A program made the position numbers and the translations under genes. The notes below the pieces were generated by a model. It was given only the letters and a program-made list of their open reading frames with translations. It ran no database searches and was not told where the DNA came from. This document shows positions 35,484 to 43,941 of a DNA stretch of 64,000 nt, piece by piece. Within the stretch, counting starts at the first letter, position 1; each line of letters starts with the position of its first letter. The stretch is from an uncultured Lachnospiraceae bacterium (lineage in GTDB: Bacteria > Bacillota > Clostridia > Lachnospirales > Lachnospiraceae). The stretch covers positions 44,789 to 108,788 of the forward strand of contig CACXAT010000012.1 in NCBI GenBank assembly GCA_902765725.1, given 5' to 3'.

Positions 35484-36329
35484 TCACTCAGCTTCGGTCT
35501 CAGCCTCGGTCTCAGCTGCCTCTACTTCGTAGGGAACAACCGCTCCGCTGTAGGTCTCTTCGATGAATGCCTTGACTTCGTCACTCTTCAGGACCTCGAC
35601 CAGTGCCTGGATCTTCGGCTCGTTCTCATTGCCGTCAGCGACCGCGATGACATTGACATACTGCTGGATCGCGTCAGAGTCTGCAGACTCGACTGCCAGA
35701 GCGTCTGTTCCTGCGTTGAGGCCTGCCTCAAGAGCGTAGTTGCCGTTCAGGACAACATAGGATACTTCGTCGATGTGGCGTGCTACGGAAGCTGCCTCAA
35801 AGGGCTCGATCTCGAGGTTGTAGGGATTCTCAGTGATATCTTCCGGAGTCGCGGTGATGCCTGCTTCCGGATCCAGAGTGATCCATCCCTGAGCCTCAAG
35901 GAGCAGAAGTGCTCTTGCCTCATTGGTGGTATCGTTCGGAACGCCTACGCTGTCGCCATCTGCGATCTCATCCAGAGAAGCCTTCTTGCCGGCATAGATG
36001 CCGAAGGGCTCATAATGGATCTCGCCTGCGTTGACCAGGGAGGTTCCCTTCTCTTCATTGAATGCGTTCAGGTAATTGATATGCTGGAAATAGTTCGCAT
36101 CCAGCTCGCCTGACTCGACTACGTTGTTCGGCTGTACGTAATCTTCAAATACCTGGACCTCAAGGTCATACCCCTTCTCCTCCAGGAGCGGCTTCGCGAA
36201 TTCCAGGATCTCCGCGTGCGGCGCCGGTGTAGCTGCGACCGTGATCTTCTCACCTGCAAAAGCACACATCGGCAGCGTGCCCAGAACTACCGTACCTGTA
36301 AGAACAGCTGCTAAAATCTGCTTTTTCAT
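35484..36329 (-). CDS. metQ: Methionine-type ABC transporter substrate-binding protein (NlpA family)
   Basis: A 281-residue exported protein of the NlpA/MetQ family (ITVAATPAPHAEILEF; GYDLEVQVFEDYVQPN; DANYFQHINYLNAFN). The signal peptide ends MCAFA|GEKI. No canonical lipobox is seen, since the cysteine sits in LPMCAF, so it looks cleaved by signal peptidase I. Most NlpA proteins are lipoproteins. The C-terminus ends in ETEAETEAE. It is the third gene after metN and metI. Methionine or a methionine derivative is the usual ligand. Confidence 0.92.
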   Translation of the reverse strand: MKKQILAAVLTGTVVLGTLPMCAFAGEKITVAATPAPHAEILEFAKPLLEEKGYDLEVQVFEDYVQPNNVVESGELDANYFQHINYLNAFNEEKGTSLVNAGEIHYEPFGIYAGKKASLDEIADGDSVGVPNDTTNEARALLLLEAQGWITLDPEAGITATPEDITENPYNLEIEPFEAASVARHIDEVSYVVLNGNYALEAGLNAGTDALAVESADSDAIQQYVNVIAVADGNENEPKIQALVEVLKSDEVKAFIEETYSGAVVPYEVEAAETEAETEAE

Positions 36330-36452
36330 AACTGACTCCTCCTCGTGTTAAACTTTACTGTAATCTGCGGGGGGCCCTGCGGGCGCTCCCTGTATCGGTT
36401 TATGGAAGGATGATACCACAGACTGTTTAAAAAAGATAATACAGGAAAATTA

Positions 36453-36485
36453 GAGCCTGTTATAGGTTTTATCTATAGCAGGCTC
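36453..36485 (-). terminator. Intra-operon hairpin between metI and metQ
   Basis: GAGCCTGTTATAG and CTATAGCAGGCTC form a stem with one G-T pair around a seven-base loop. The minus strand then reads TAATTTTCC, a weak U-run. It may be a partial terminator or a stabilising stem ahead of metQ. Confidence 0.55.
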
Positions 36486-36492
36486 CCTGTGT

Positions 36493-37149
36493 TTATTTTC
36501 TGTGATCAAGCACGCTGGCCAGCTTCATTCCGATCATCTGGAAGATCTGGAACAGAATGACCAGAAGGGCGACCGTGATCAGCATGATATCCGTCTGCCA
36601 GCGGTAGTAGCCGTACTGGATCGCGATATCGCCAAGTCCTCCTCCGGCAACAGTACCCGCCATGGCGGAATAGCCCAGTATCGTTCCCAGAGTGATCGTG
36701 GCACCCACGATCAGGGAAGTCTTCGCCTCCACCAGCAGGACCCTGAACACGATCGTCAGATTGCTGGCGCCCATGGATCTTGCCGCCTCGATGACGCCCG
36801 CGTCCACCTCCTTCAGGGAGGACTCCACCATACGCGCGATGTAGGGCGCGGCGGAGACGACCAGCGGAACGATCGTCGCGGTGGTTCCGTAGCTCTTGCC
36901 CACCAGGAATCTGGTAAATGGAATCAGCAGGATCAGCAGGATCAGGAAGGGGATACTCCTCATGATATTGATGATCACGTCCATGATCCGGTAGATAAAT
37001 GCGTTGGGCCGGATTCCGTCCTTGTCGGTGACCGTCAGCAGGATCCCTACAGGCAGGCCGATCAGATACCCGATGCAGGTAGATACCAGCGTCATATAGA
37101 TTGTCTCCCGCAGTCCTCCCGCAAGGAGCATAATTGTCTTACTATCCAT
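36493..37149 (-). CDS. metI: Methionine ABC transporter permease
   Basis: A 218-residue permease with five helices. The ATPase-contact loop reads EAARSMGASNLTIVFRVLLVEA, followed by the family GATITLGTILGYSAMAG. It starts two bases after the metN stop, so translation is coupled. It would act as a homodimer with MetN. Confidence 0.95.
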   Translation of the reverse strand: MDSKTIMLLAGGLRETIYMTLVSTCIGYLIGLPVGILLTVTDKDGIRPNAFIYRIMDVIINIMRSIPFLILLILLIPFTRFLVGKSYGTTATIVPLVVSAAPYIARMVESSLKEVDAGVIEAARSMGASNLTIVFRVLLVEAKTSLIVGATITLGTILGYSAMAGTVAGGGLGDIAIQYGYYRWQTDIMLITVALLVILFQIFQMIGMKLASVLDHRK

Positions 37150-37151
37150 GA

Positions 37152-38171
37152 TCAGTACACCTCCTCGATCTCAAGTCCGCGCTCTCTCAGATAATCCTCC
37201 ATCTTCAGACGGACCTCCCTGTCTGTGGGAAGCTGGAGGATCATCGCGCCCTTCGCGACGCCGCCGACATTTCTGGTATCGGCGCGGAGGATGTTGACCG
37301 GCTGTCCGAACTGCAGGATCATGTTGGCGATGACCGGCTCAAAGGCCGAGTTCTCACTGAAGACGATACGGATCTTCTTGCCCTCCGTGATCTCATCCAC
37401 CATGGCGCTCTCGCCCGGCAGGCCGCCCTGAGCATCGCGCAGGATCAGCTCCCTTGCGGCGCGGGACTTCGGATGGTTGAAGATATCCACCACCTGGCCC
37501 TCTTCCACCAGCACGCCGTTCTCGATGATCGCGACCCTGTTGCAGATCTTCTGTATGACGGACATCTGGTGCGTGATGATCACGATCGTGATGCCCATCT
37601 CCTGGTTGATCTGCTTCAGCAGTCCCAGGATCTGTTCCGTCGTCTGGGGATCCAGAGCAGACGTCGCCTCGTCGCAGAGCAGGATGTGGGGATCGCAGGC
37701 CAGCGCCCTGGCAATCGCGACTCTCTGCTGCTGTCCGCCGGACAGCTGGCTGGGATAGCTCTTCGCCTTATCCGACAGGCCTACGGTCTGGAGCAGCTCC
37801 TTCGCTCTCTCCCTGGCCTCTTTCTTCTTCTTTCCCTGGATCAGCAGGGGAAATGTGATATTGTCCACCGCATTCTTCTGCTGGAGCAGATTGAAGGACT
37901 GGAAGATCATGGCGATCTTCATCCTGGCAGCCCTCAGTTCCTTCTCAGACAGAGCGCCCAGCTCCTGTCCCTCCACGAAGACCTGACCGTCGGACGGCTT
38001 CTCCAGATAGTTCAGGCAGCGCACAAGCGTAGACTTGCCGGCGCCCGACATGCCGATGATACCGTAGATATCGCCCTTCTCGATATTGATGTTGATATCC
38101 TTCAGGGCATCGACTTTCAGGTCCTTCTGCGTAAATGTTTTGGATAGATTCCTGACTTCGATCTCACTCAT
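37152..38171 (-). CDS. metN: Methionine ABC transporter ATP-binding protein
   Basis: A 339-residue ATPase. Walker A is GMSGAGKST near residue 39, signature [15 protein letters not shown], Walker B ILLCDEATSALDPQ and switch ITHQMSV. Residues about 265-337 form the C-terminal NIL domain (IRIVFSENSAFEPVIANM; GGVAKGAMILQL), which in the family binds methionine and inhibits transport. It is the first gene of metNIQ. Confidence 0.95.
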   Translation of the reverse strand: MSEIEVRNLSKTFTQKDLKVDALKDININIEKGDIYGIIGMSGAGKSTLVRCLNYLEKPSDGQVFVEGQELGALSEKELRAARMKIAMIFQSFNLLQQKNAVDNITFPLLIQGKKKKEARERAKELLQTVGLSDKAKSYPSQLSGGQQQRVAIARALACDPHILLCDEATSALDPQTTEQILGLLKQINQEMGITIVIITHQMSVIQKICNRVAIIENGVLVEEGQVVDIFNHPKSRAARELILRDAQGGLPGESAMVDEITEGKKIRIVFSENSAFEPVIANMILQFGQPVNILRADTRNVGGVAKGAMILQLPTDREVRLKMEDYLRERGLEIEEVY

Positions 38172-38224
38172 CTTTCAAGTTCCCTTTCACTGCTTCATTC
38201 GGTCTGCAGTCAGCAGACCAAAGT

Positions 38225-38253
38225 ATTATAGCAGATTCCCACTGTGAAGTGAA
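38225..38253 (-). promoter_or_regulatory. Predicted promoter of metNIQ
   Basis: On the minus strand TTCACT (38248-38253) is 17 bases from a perfect TATAAT (38225-38230). The leader contains a small stem GGTCTGC/GCAGACC at 38201-38219. No S-box or T-box fits in the 54-base leader. Confidence 0.6.
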
Positions 38254-38365
38254 CCAGTCCTGCCTCGCCAGTCATTTTTCGCCTATTTCTATGGTATCCG
38301 GCCTGGGCTTATGATACGATGCAGTAGTAGGAGTATAATTTCAGTCCACAACAAGGAGGTCCTCC

Positions 38366-39343
38366 ATGACCCTTCAGCAGATGCGCTACGCCATAACGAT
38401 CGCTGACTGCGGCAGTATGAATGAAGCCGCGCATCAGCTGTTCATCACACAGCCCTCGCTCTCTTCCACCATCAAGGAGCTGGAAAAAGAACTGGGCACG
38501 CCCCTCTTCATCCGCTCCAACCGGGGCATACGGATCACCCAGGAGGGCCAGGAGTTCCTGGGGTACGCCAGACAGATCATCGACCAGTACGGGATCCTGG
38601 AGGAGCGTTTTATCGACCGGGCGTCCAGAAGGACCAAATTCTCCATTTCCACCCAGCACTATTCTTTCGCCGTCAAAGCCTTTATCGAGACGGTAAATGA
38701 ATTCGGCATGGATAATTATGAGTTTGCGATCCACGAGACCCAGACCCATACCGTCATGAACCATGTGCGCAATATGAGAAGCGAGCTGGGGGTCCTTTAT
38801 CTGAACGACTTTAACCGTGAGGCCCTCACTAAGCTCTTCCGCGAATACGGGCTGGAGTTCCACCCCCTCTTCGCATGCAGCGTCTGCGTCTATCTGTGGA
38901 AGAACCATCCCCTCGCGGGCCGGGAGGATATCTCCATAGAAGAGCTGCGTCCCTACCCCTGCCTGTCCTTTGAGCAGGGAGACAACAGCTCCTTCTACTT
39001 TGCCGAGGAGGTCCTCAGCACCTATGACTACCGGAAGATCATCAAGGCAGACGACCGGGCTACGCTTCTGAACCTCATGGTCGGCATGAATGCCTTCACC
39101 CTGTGCTCCGGCATCATCACGGAAGACCTGAACGGATCCGAATACATCGCGGTGCCCCTTGCGGGAGACAACCGCATGACCATCGGATACATAAAAAAAG
39201 CCCGGGTCGAATTGACCGACCTGGGCAGAAATTATATCAATCAGTTGAAAATCATCGGGCAGAAAAGCGGCGAGGGTGTGATCATGCTCTCGGAGCCGCC
39301 GCAGATGCTTACATCTTCCCGCCCTTCAGGTAATAATCCCTGA
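38366..39343 (+). CDS. LysR family transcriptional regulator
   Basis: A 325-residue regulator. Residues 1-60 are the winged HTH (MRYAITIADCGSMNEAAHQL; QPSLSSTIKELEKELGTPLF). Residues about 92-300 are a LysR substrate-binding fold. AAGGAGG precedes the start. It is divergent from metNIQ, so control of that importer by a sulphur compound is likely, as for other LysR regulators of sulphur metabolism; this is inference. The last 35 bases overlap the convergent DUF5662 gene. Confidence 0.9.
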   Translation: MTLQQMRYAITIADCGSMNEAAHQLFITQPSLSSTIKELEKELGTPLFIRSNRGIRITQEGQEFLGYARQIIDQYGILEERFIDRASRRTKFSISTQHYSFAVKAFIETVNEFGMDNYEFAIHETQTHTVMNHVRNMRSELGVLYLNDFNREALTKLFREYGLEFHPLFACSVCVYLWKNHPLAGREDISIEELRPYPCLSFEQGDNSSFYFAEEVLSTYDYRKIIKADDRATLLNLMVGMNAFTLCSGIITEDLNGSEYIAVPLAGDNRMTIGYIKKARVELTDLGRNYINQLKIIGQKSGEGVIMLSEPPQMLTSSRPSGNNP

Positions 39344-39944
39344 CGAAGCGGAAGCACTCCTTCTCTCCCTTCCTGGCAAGGATCCTGAGCATGCACTCCA
39401 GTTCTTTTGCTGTCTGCGGGTGCATCAGATCCCCCGCCTTGCCTCTCTCGTAATACTTCAGAGGCTCCGCGTCCGTGTACGCGTCCTTCATATAGGTCTT
39501 GGAGGCGGCGATGCGGTCCATCAGCATCTCCGCCACGAAGCGTCTGGGCATCTGGACAGGACGGATCGGATAGCCGCCGCTCCTGGCAGCTTCGATGTTA
39601 TAGTCCGTCCAGTACTCATAATGGTGCCTGTTTCTTCCCTTGTGGTGGATCCAGGCCTCCGAATGTCCCTTCACCACCCGCTCTCCATTGTTCGGGCTCT
39701 GTCTGCCGCCCTGGAAATAGCGAAAACCGTTCATCAGCTCCGAGGGCTGGAACTTGGACAGGTCATGCAGCAGTCCCTGTCTGTAGAGTCCGACCGCAAA
39801 GCAGCCCTCCGCCACCAGTTTCTTATGATGGAGCACCGTCCGCAGATGTCCCGCTGCTTTTGAGAATGTGATCTGCCCGTCCGTGGGCAGCCCTTCATAT
39901 CTGCCGGGCGTTTCATTCTGATACTCTTTGACTTCTATATCCAT
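39309..39944 (-). CDS. DUF5662 family protein
   Basis: A 211-residue cytoplasmic protein rich in His and Asp. The pattern HLRTVLHHKKLV, LLHDLSKFQPSE, then SEAWIHHKGRNRHHYEYW resembles a metal-binding HD-like helical fold, as in DUF5662. The activity is unknown. It starts 12 bases after the debranching-enzyme-like gene and is presumably co-transcribed with it. The Shine-Dalgarno site is weak. The end overlaps the LysR gene by 35 bases. Confidence 0.75.
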   Translation of the reverse strand: MDIEVKEYQNETPGRYEGLPTDGQITFSKAAGHLRTVLHHKKLVAEGCFAVGLYRQGLLHDLSKFQPSELMNGFRYFQGGRQSPNNGERVVKGHSEAWIHHKGRNRHHYEYWTDYNIEAARSGGYPIRPVQMPRRFVAEMLMDRIAASKTYMKDAYTDAEPLKYYERGKAGDLMHPQTAKELECMLRILARKGEKECFRFVRDYYLKGGKM

Positions 39945-39956
39945 TCTGTAATTCCA

Positions 39957-41912
39957 TTACCCTACCAGCACACGGATCGACCGCGCCGGTACTCTTACAC
40001 ATTTTACTTCTTCTGATGACGGACATCCGCAGCCGCCTTTGTCCTCCGGAGCACGGCTGAAGCGGTCGACCGAAGTATCGATCATCACATGCCACTCTCT
40101 TCCGCCCGGAAGATAGGGCAGCGCCAGGTCTCTCTCCTCCCAGTGGAAGTTGTAGGCGACATACACATAGGAGCCCTTTTCAGCACTCTTCATCTCCTTC
40201 AGGACATCGCCGTCAGGCTCCTGGGCGCAGTACATCATACCCACGCTTCTCTCCTGCTGGTCGAAGGAGGCAAACCACGCATTGGAACCATGACAGGAGA
40301 AATCCGGGAAGAATCCGCCCAGGCTCGCGCCGGTCAGCTCCGCCTTCTGATGAAGGAGCGGATGGGATGCCCTGAAGGCGATCAGCATCCGGACATACTC
40401 AGACAGCTCCTGCGCATCCTTCGTCTCAGACCATCTGACCCAGGTCTTCTCGCTGTCCAGGCAGTAGGGATTGGAATTCCCCATCTGGGAGTTCAGCATC
40501 TCATCGCCGGCAGTGATCATGGGCGTTCCCTGGGAGAGCATCATCAGGGCCAGCGCATTTTTCATCTGCTTCATGCGCAGCCTGCAGACCTCCTTCTTCC
40601 TGGTGGGTCCCTCGACACCGCAGTTCCAGGAGAACTCACAGGCAGCGCCGTCGTGGTTATTTTCCCCGTTCTCCTCGTTGTGCTTATCGTTGTAAGACAC
40701 AAGATCATAGAGGGTGAAGCCGTCATGGCCGGTGATCGCGTTGATCACGCCCGCGTCCTTCGGATTGTACCTGCACCGGGAGACGAAGTCCTTCAGACTG
40801 TCGGAATCGCCCTTCAGGAACTTCCTCGCGTCGTAGCGGAAGCCCACATTGTACTCCGCAAGATTGCGGAAACGGTAGGGCCGTCCCTTCGGATACATCC
40901 TTGTGGTATCAAAATAATCCGAGATCAGCTTCACGGAGCTCAGCGCCGGGCTCTTCGCGACCGCGTTCATATCATCCTGGGAGGACATCATCAAAAAGCC
41001 GTCCACATGGTAGAACTCCGTCCACCACAGAAGACATGCCTGCATATAGGCAGGATCCGTGCCCTCGGGCCAGTTGATCTCCATGAGGACCTCGATCCCG
41101 GCCCTGTGAAGCTCCCGAACCATGGTCCTGAACTCAACCGAAGGGTCCGAGGTCGCACAGTAGGAGCGCTTCGGAGCAAAGAACCAGCCCGGTCCGAATC
41201 CCCAGTAATTCAGGTGCCTGTCCGCCTTCCGCTCGCCCTCGGGCATCAGCACGGCAGACTCGGGAAGGGAGCTGCCCGCCATCAGGCGTCCCAGTCCCTC
41301 GGGCCTCCAGGCCTCGCGTTCCCTGGCCGTAACCTCGTCAAACTCATAGCAGGGCATCAGCATCAGTGCTGTGATCCCCAGACTCTTCAGATAGGGGATC
41401 TTCTCGATGATCCCGGAGAATGTCCCCCGGTTCTTCACCTTCGAGGAGGGACTCTTCGTGAATCCTCTCACATGAAGCTCATAGAATACAGACTCACTGT
41501 AGGGGATGCGGAGAGGCCTGTCCCCGTCCCAGTCGAAGGGAATCGTGGCAAACCCGCCCCGGATGCGGTGCTCCTCAAGCACCCCGGATTCTCCGAACTT
41601 CTCTCTTCCCGATACGATCTGTGCCGAGGGGTCTGTCACGATCCGGTCGCCGATCCGGTAATTGTATTCCAGGCTATCCGCAGGGAGACCGGAGACCATC
41701 ATGGCAAAGACCCGTCCGATCACCGGACTTTCTGGAAATGGGATTTCCATCTTCACCTGATCGCTCCCCTTCTCATACAGAAGCAGGGACGCCTTTTCCT
41801 CCTCCGGCACCACAACTGAAAACAGAATACCGTCCGCTCTGATGTCTGCGTGAGGGATAAAACCTGCGATCTTAAGGATATCTACTGACTTAATGCATGG
41901 TTCCCACTTCAC
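39957..41912 (-). CDS. Glycogen-debranching-like GH13 protein with degenerate active site
   Basis: A 651-residue protein aligned with bacterial glycogen-debranching enzymes and isoamylases. It has an N-terminal CBM48-like domain (residues about 15-110), a GH13 barrel (VFYELHVRGFTKS; the HDGFTLYDLVSYNDKHN region) and a C-terminal beta domain. Expected catalytic residues look lost. The VDGFRFD nucleophile motif reads VDGFLMM (303-309), the acid region AEPWD reads SDYFD (331-335), and region I DVVYNH reads EVLMEIN. Region IV GHD (395-397) remains. It may therefore bind rather than cut glycogen. The start is GTG with AAGGAG upstream. It is followed by the DUF5662 gene. Confidence 0.8.
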   Translation of the reverse strand: MKWEPCIKSVDILKIAGFIPHADIRADGILFSVVVPEEEKASLLLYEKGSDQVKMEIPFPESPVIGRVFAMMVSGLPADSLEYNYRIGDRIVTDPSAQIVSGREKFGESGVLEEHRIRGGFATIPFDWDGDRPLRIPYSESVFYELHVRGFTKSPSSKVKNRGTFSGIIEKIPYLKSLGITALMLMPCYEFDEVTAREREAWRPEGLGRLMAGSSLPESAVLMPEGERKADRHLNYWGFGPGWFFAPKRSYCATSDPSVEFRTMVRELHRAGIEVLMEINWPEGTDPAYMQACLLWWTEFYHVDGFLMMSSQDDMNAVAKSPALSSVKLISDYFDTTRMYPKGRPYRFRNLAEYNVGFRYDARKFLKGDSDSLKDFVSRCRYNPKDAGVINAITGHDGFTLYDLVSYNDKHNEENGENNHDGAACEFSWNCGVEGPTRKKEVCRLRMKQMKNALALMMLSQGTPMITAGDEMLNSQMGNSNPYCLDSEKTWVRWSETKDAQELSEYVRMLIAFRASHPLLHQKAELTGASLGGFFPDFSCHGSNAWFASFDQQERSVGMMYCAQEPDGDVLKEMKSAEKGSYVYVAYNFHWEERDLALPYLPGGREWHVMIDTSVDRFSRAPEDKGGCGCPSSEEVKCVRVPARSIRVLVG

Positions 41913-42030
41913 TTATCGCATTCTCCTTTCTGTTCTTTTCAGTCTGCCCCACCGTACATGTTGGTCAGATTATAGCATAGATACCGTCTGTTGAATCAAA
42001 AAAATAAGACAATGATCCTCCGGCCAGATA

Positions 42031-42058
42031 TTGCATTTACGATCAGGACCTCTATAAT
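42031..42058 (+). promoter_or_regulatory. Predicted promoter of the riboswitch-folT unit
   Basis: TTGCAT (42031-42036), 16 bases, then a perfect TATAAT (42053-42058). The riboswitch aptamer begins about 22 bases downstream. Confidence 0.6.
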
Positions 42059-42079
42059 AGGAGGAAAATGAAGCGAAGT

Positions 42080-42172
42080 AGGATATGGCGCGTTAAGTGG
42101 TCAGTGGATGGGGAGTTGCCCTGAAACGAAGAATGACGGCTTGTCATTCGCGGTGCCGTATCCGCACCCGTT
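42080..42172 (+). promoter_or_regulatory. Tetrahydrofolate (THF) riboswitch
   Basis: The conserved parts of the THF aptamer are present in order: GGATATGGCGCGTTAAGTGG, GGATGGGGAGTTGCCCTG, AAACGAAG, a closing stem GAATGAC/GTCATTC, CGCGGTGCCG and TATCCGCACCCG. GGATA and TATCC form the closing stem. The class senses tetrahydrofolate and normally controls folT or folE; here a FolT-like transporter follows. An anti-Shine-Dalgarno palindrome CACCTTAAGGAGGTG (42251-42265) overlaps the gene's ribosome site, suggesting translational control. Confidence 0.9.
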
Positions 42173-42271
42173 GCTGCATATACAGGATAGTTGTATTTAT
42201 ATTCCGAATAATATTGCATCTCCTTTATGTGTAGACGGATTCCTGTTTGTCACCTTAAGGAGGTGTTTTTT

Positions 42272-42862
42272 ATGCAGAGAAACCGTTACAGAACTGTGTG
42301 GTGTACCTACACCCTTGTCTCTCTGGGCGCCCTGACCGCCATCAATCTGATCCTGTCCAGGTTTCTGGCCATCAATATCGGAGGATTCGGCAGGATCCAG
42401 CTGGGATCCATCGCCCGCATCATGGCGGGGCTGTGGTTCGGCCCTCTCGCCGGAGGCCTTTGCGGCCTTGTCAGCGATCTGCTGGGCTGCCTGATCCAGG
42501 GCTACGCCGTCAATCCGCTGATCACCTTCGCCGCGATCCTCTGGGGCTTCATCCCCGCTCTCTTTTTCCCTGAAGGGATCTGCAGCCGTACTCCAGTTTC
42601 AAGAAAGTCCGGGATCCTCAGGCTCTGCGCCGGGACACTCATCTCCTGCCTGGTCTGCACCCTCTGTCTGACCACCGCAGGCCTTGTCCTGTTTAACGGA
42701 CTGAGTCTCTATACGATCCTTCCCACCAGAGCAGTCCAGACCGTTCTGCAGGCTCCGGTCTACAGCGTGCTGGTATGCCTTCTGTACTACAGCCCGGTCA
42801 CATCCCAGATCCGGCAGATCCTCTGCACCCAGAATCTGAGAGACCGGACCAGAGCCGTCTGA
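42272..42862 (+). CDS. folT: Folate ECF transporter S component
   Basis: A 196-residue membrane protein with about six helices. The N-terminus LGALTAINLILSRFLAINIGG and the following RIQLGSIARIMAGLWFGP match ECF S-components of the folate family. It binds folates and uses a shared EcfAAT energising module that is not in this window. The start at 42272 has AAGGAGG eight bases upstream; the frame opens earlier without support. Control by the THF riboswitch supports the substrate. Confidence 0.92.
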   Translation: MQRNRYRTVWCTYTLVSLGALTAINLILSRFLAINIGGFGRIQLGSIARIMAGLWFGPLAGGLCGLVSDLLGCLIQGYAVNPLITFAAILWGFIPALFFPEGICSRTPVSRKSGILRLCAGTLISCLVCTLCLTTAGLVLFNGLSLYTILPTRAVQTVLQAPVYSVLVCLLYYSPVTSQIRQILCTQNLRDRTRAV

Positions 42863-42898
42863 GATCATAAAACATGCATGCTTCAGGAGGACTATATC

Positions 42899-43918
42899 AT
42901 GATCTATCCGCGATTTCTCACAGATCACAGCACCATCGGCATCAGCGCTCCCAGCGCGGGAGTCGGCCATAAGATCGACAGCTTCGATCAGAGCCTGAAG
43001 GTCCTGAAACAGCAGGGCTGGAAGACCTGGGAGACGGAACACGTCCGCGTCAACGACCTCCGGGGCGGAACTGCCCTCGAGAGAGCGCAGGAACTGACCG
43101 CCCTCTTCCTGCACCCTGCAGTCGATGCGGTATTCGCGGCAGCCGGAGGCGATTTCCTCAGTGAGATCCTTCCGCACCTGGACTGGGAGATGCTCAGAGA
43201 ACATCCCAAGTTCCTCTGCGGCGCGTCCGATCCCACGGGGATCCTCTATCCGCTGACCACGATCTGTGATATTGCAACGGTTTATGGAGTAAATGCGGGC
43301 AGCTTCGACACCACCGTGCCCTCTGCCTCTGGAGAAGCAGTCCTTCCGGACTACCTTGAGAATGCCCTTCGTATCCTGAAGGGAGAAGATGTGCTGCAGG
43401 AATCCTCCGATCTGCACCTTGGAACGGCTTCGTTCCTGGCGCCGGACGGGCCGCTGGTCTTCGACGAACCCACGGTCTGCGAGTCAGACACCGACGAGCT
43501 ACACGTCACCGGACGCTGCATCGGCGGCTGTATCGACGTACTGAAGGACCTGATCGGGACTCCCTATGACCAGACAAAAGAATTCATCCGCCGGTACGAG
43601 TCCGACGGATTCATCTGGTACTTTGATAATTTTGCTCTCTCCTCCGCCGTCCTGTACAGAACGCTTCTGCAGCTGCGCTACGCAGGCTGGCTGAGCCCGG
43701 AGAACACCCGGGCCGTACTGGTCGGGCGCACCTGCTTTGAGACGGTAGATGCTGAGATGAGCTACGATGACGCGGTCCGCATGGCATTCCCGGATATCCC
43801 GGTGATCCGGAATCTGGACATCGGCCATACCGATCCCCACTTTACGATGGTAAACGGGGCGATGGCCCATCTTGACTGGAAAGACAGGAAGGCCGCGATC
43901 CGCTTCTCTTATGAATGA
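42899..43918 (+). CDS. S66 peptidase family LD-carboxypeptidase (MccF/LdcA-like)
   Basis: A 339-residue serine peptidase of family S66. The start MIYPRFLTDHS has AGGAGG eight bases upstream. The nucleophile serine is in CGASDPTG near residue 106, and the His of the triad is in the C-terminal IGHTDPHF. Relatives trim tetrapeptides from peptidoglycan or cleave microcin C-like compounds. It is 36 bases after folT on the same strand, so may share the riboswitch-controlled transcript. The substrate is unknown. Confidence 0.88.
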   Translation: MIYPRFLTDHSTIGISAPSAGVGHKIDSFDQSLKVLKQQGWKTWETEHVRVNDLRGGTALERAQELTALFLHPAVDAVFAAAGGDFLSEILPHLDWEMLREHPKFLCGASDPTGILYPLTTICDIATVYGVNAGSFDTTVPSASGEAVLPDYLENALRILKGEDVLQESSDLHLGTASFLAPDGPLVFDEPTVCESDTDELHVTGRCIGGCIDVLKDLIGTPYDQTKEFIRRYESDGFIWYFDNFALSSAVLYRTLLQLRYAGWLSPENTRAVLVGRTCFETVDAEMSYDDAVRMAFPDIPVIRNLDIGHTDPHFTMVNGAMAHLDWKDRKAAIRFSYE

Positions 43919-43941
43919 TGAATGAGACGCCTCCGGCGTTC

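Noticed and set aside
38172..38224. S-box or T-box riboswitch before metN
   Set aside because: The leader from the predicted promoter is only about 50 bases and lacks the conserved elements.
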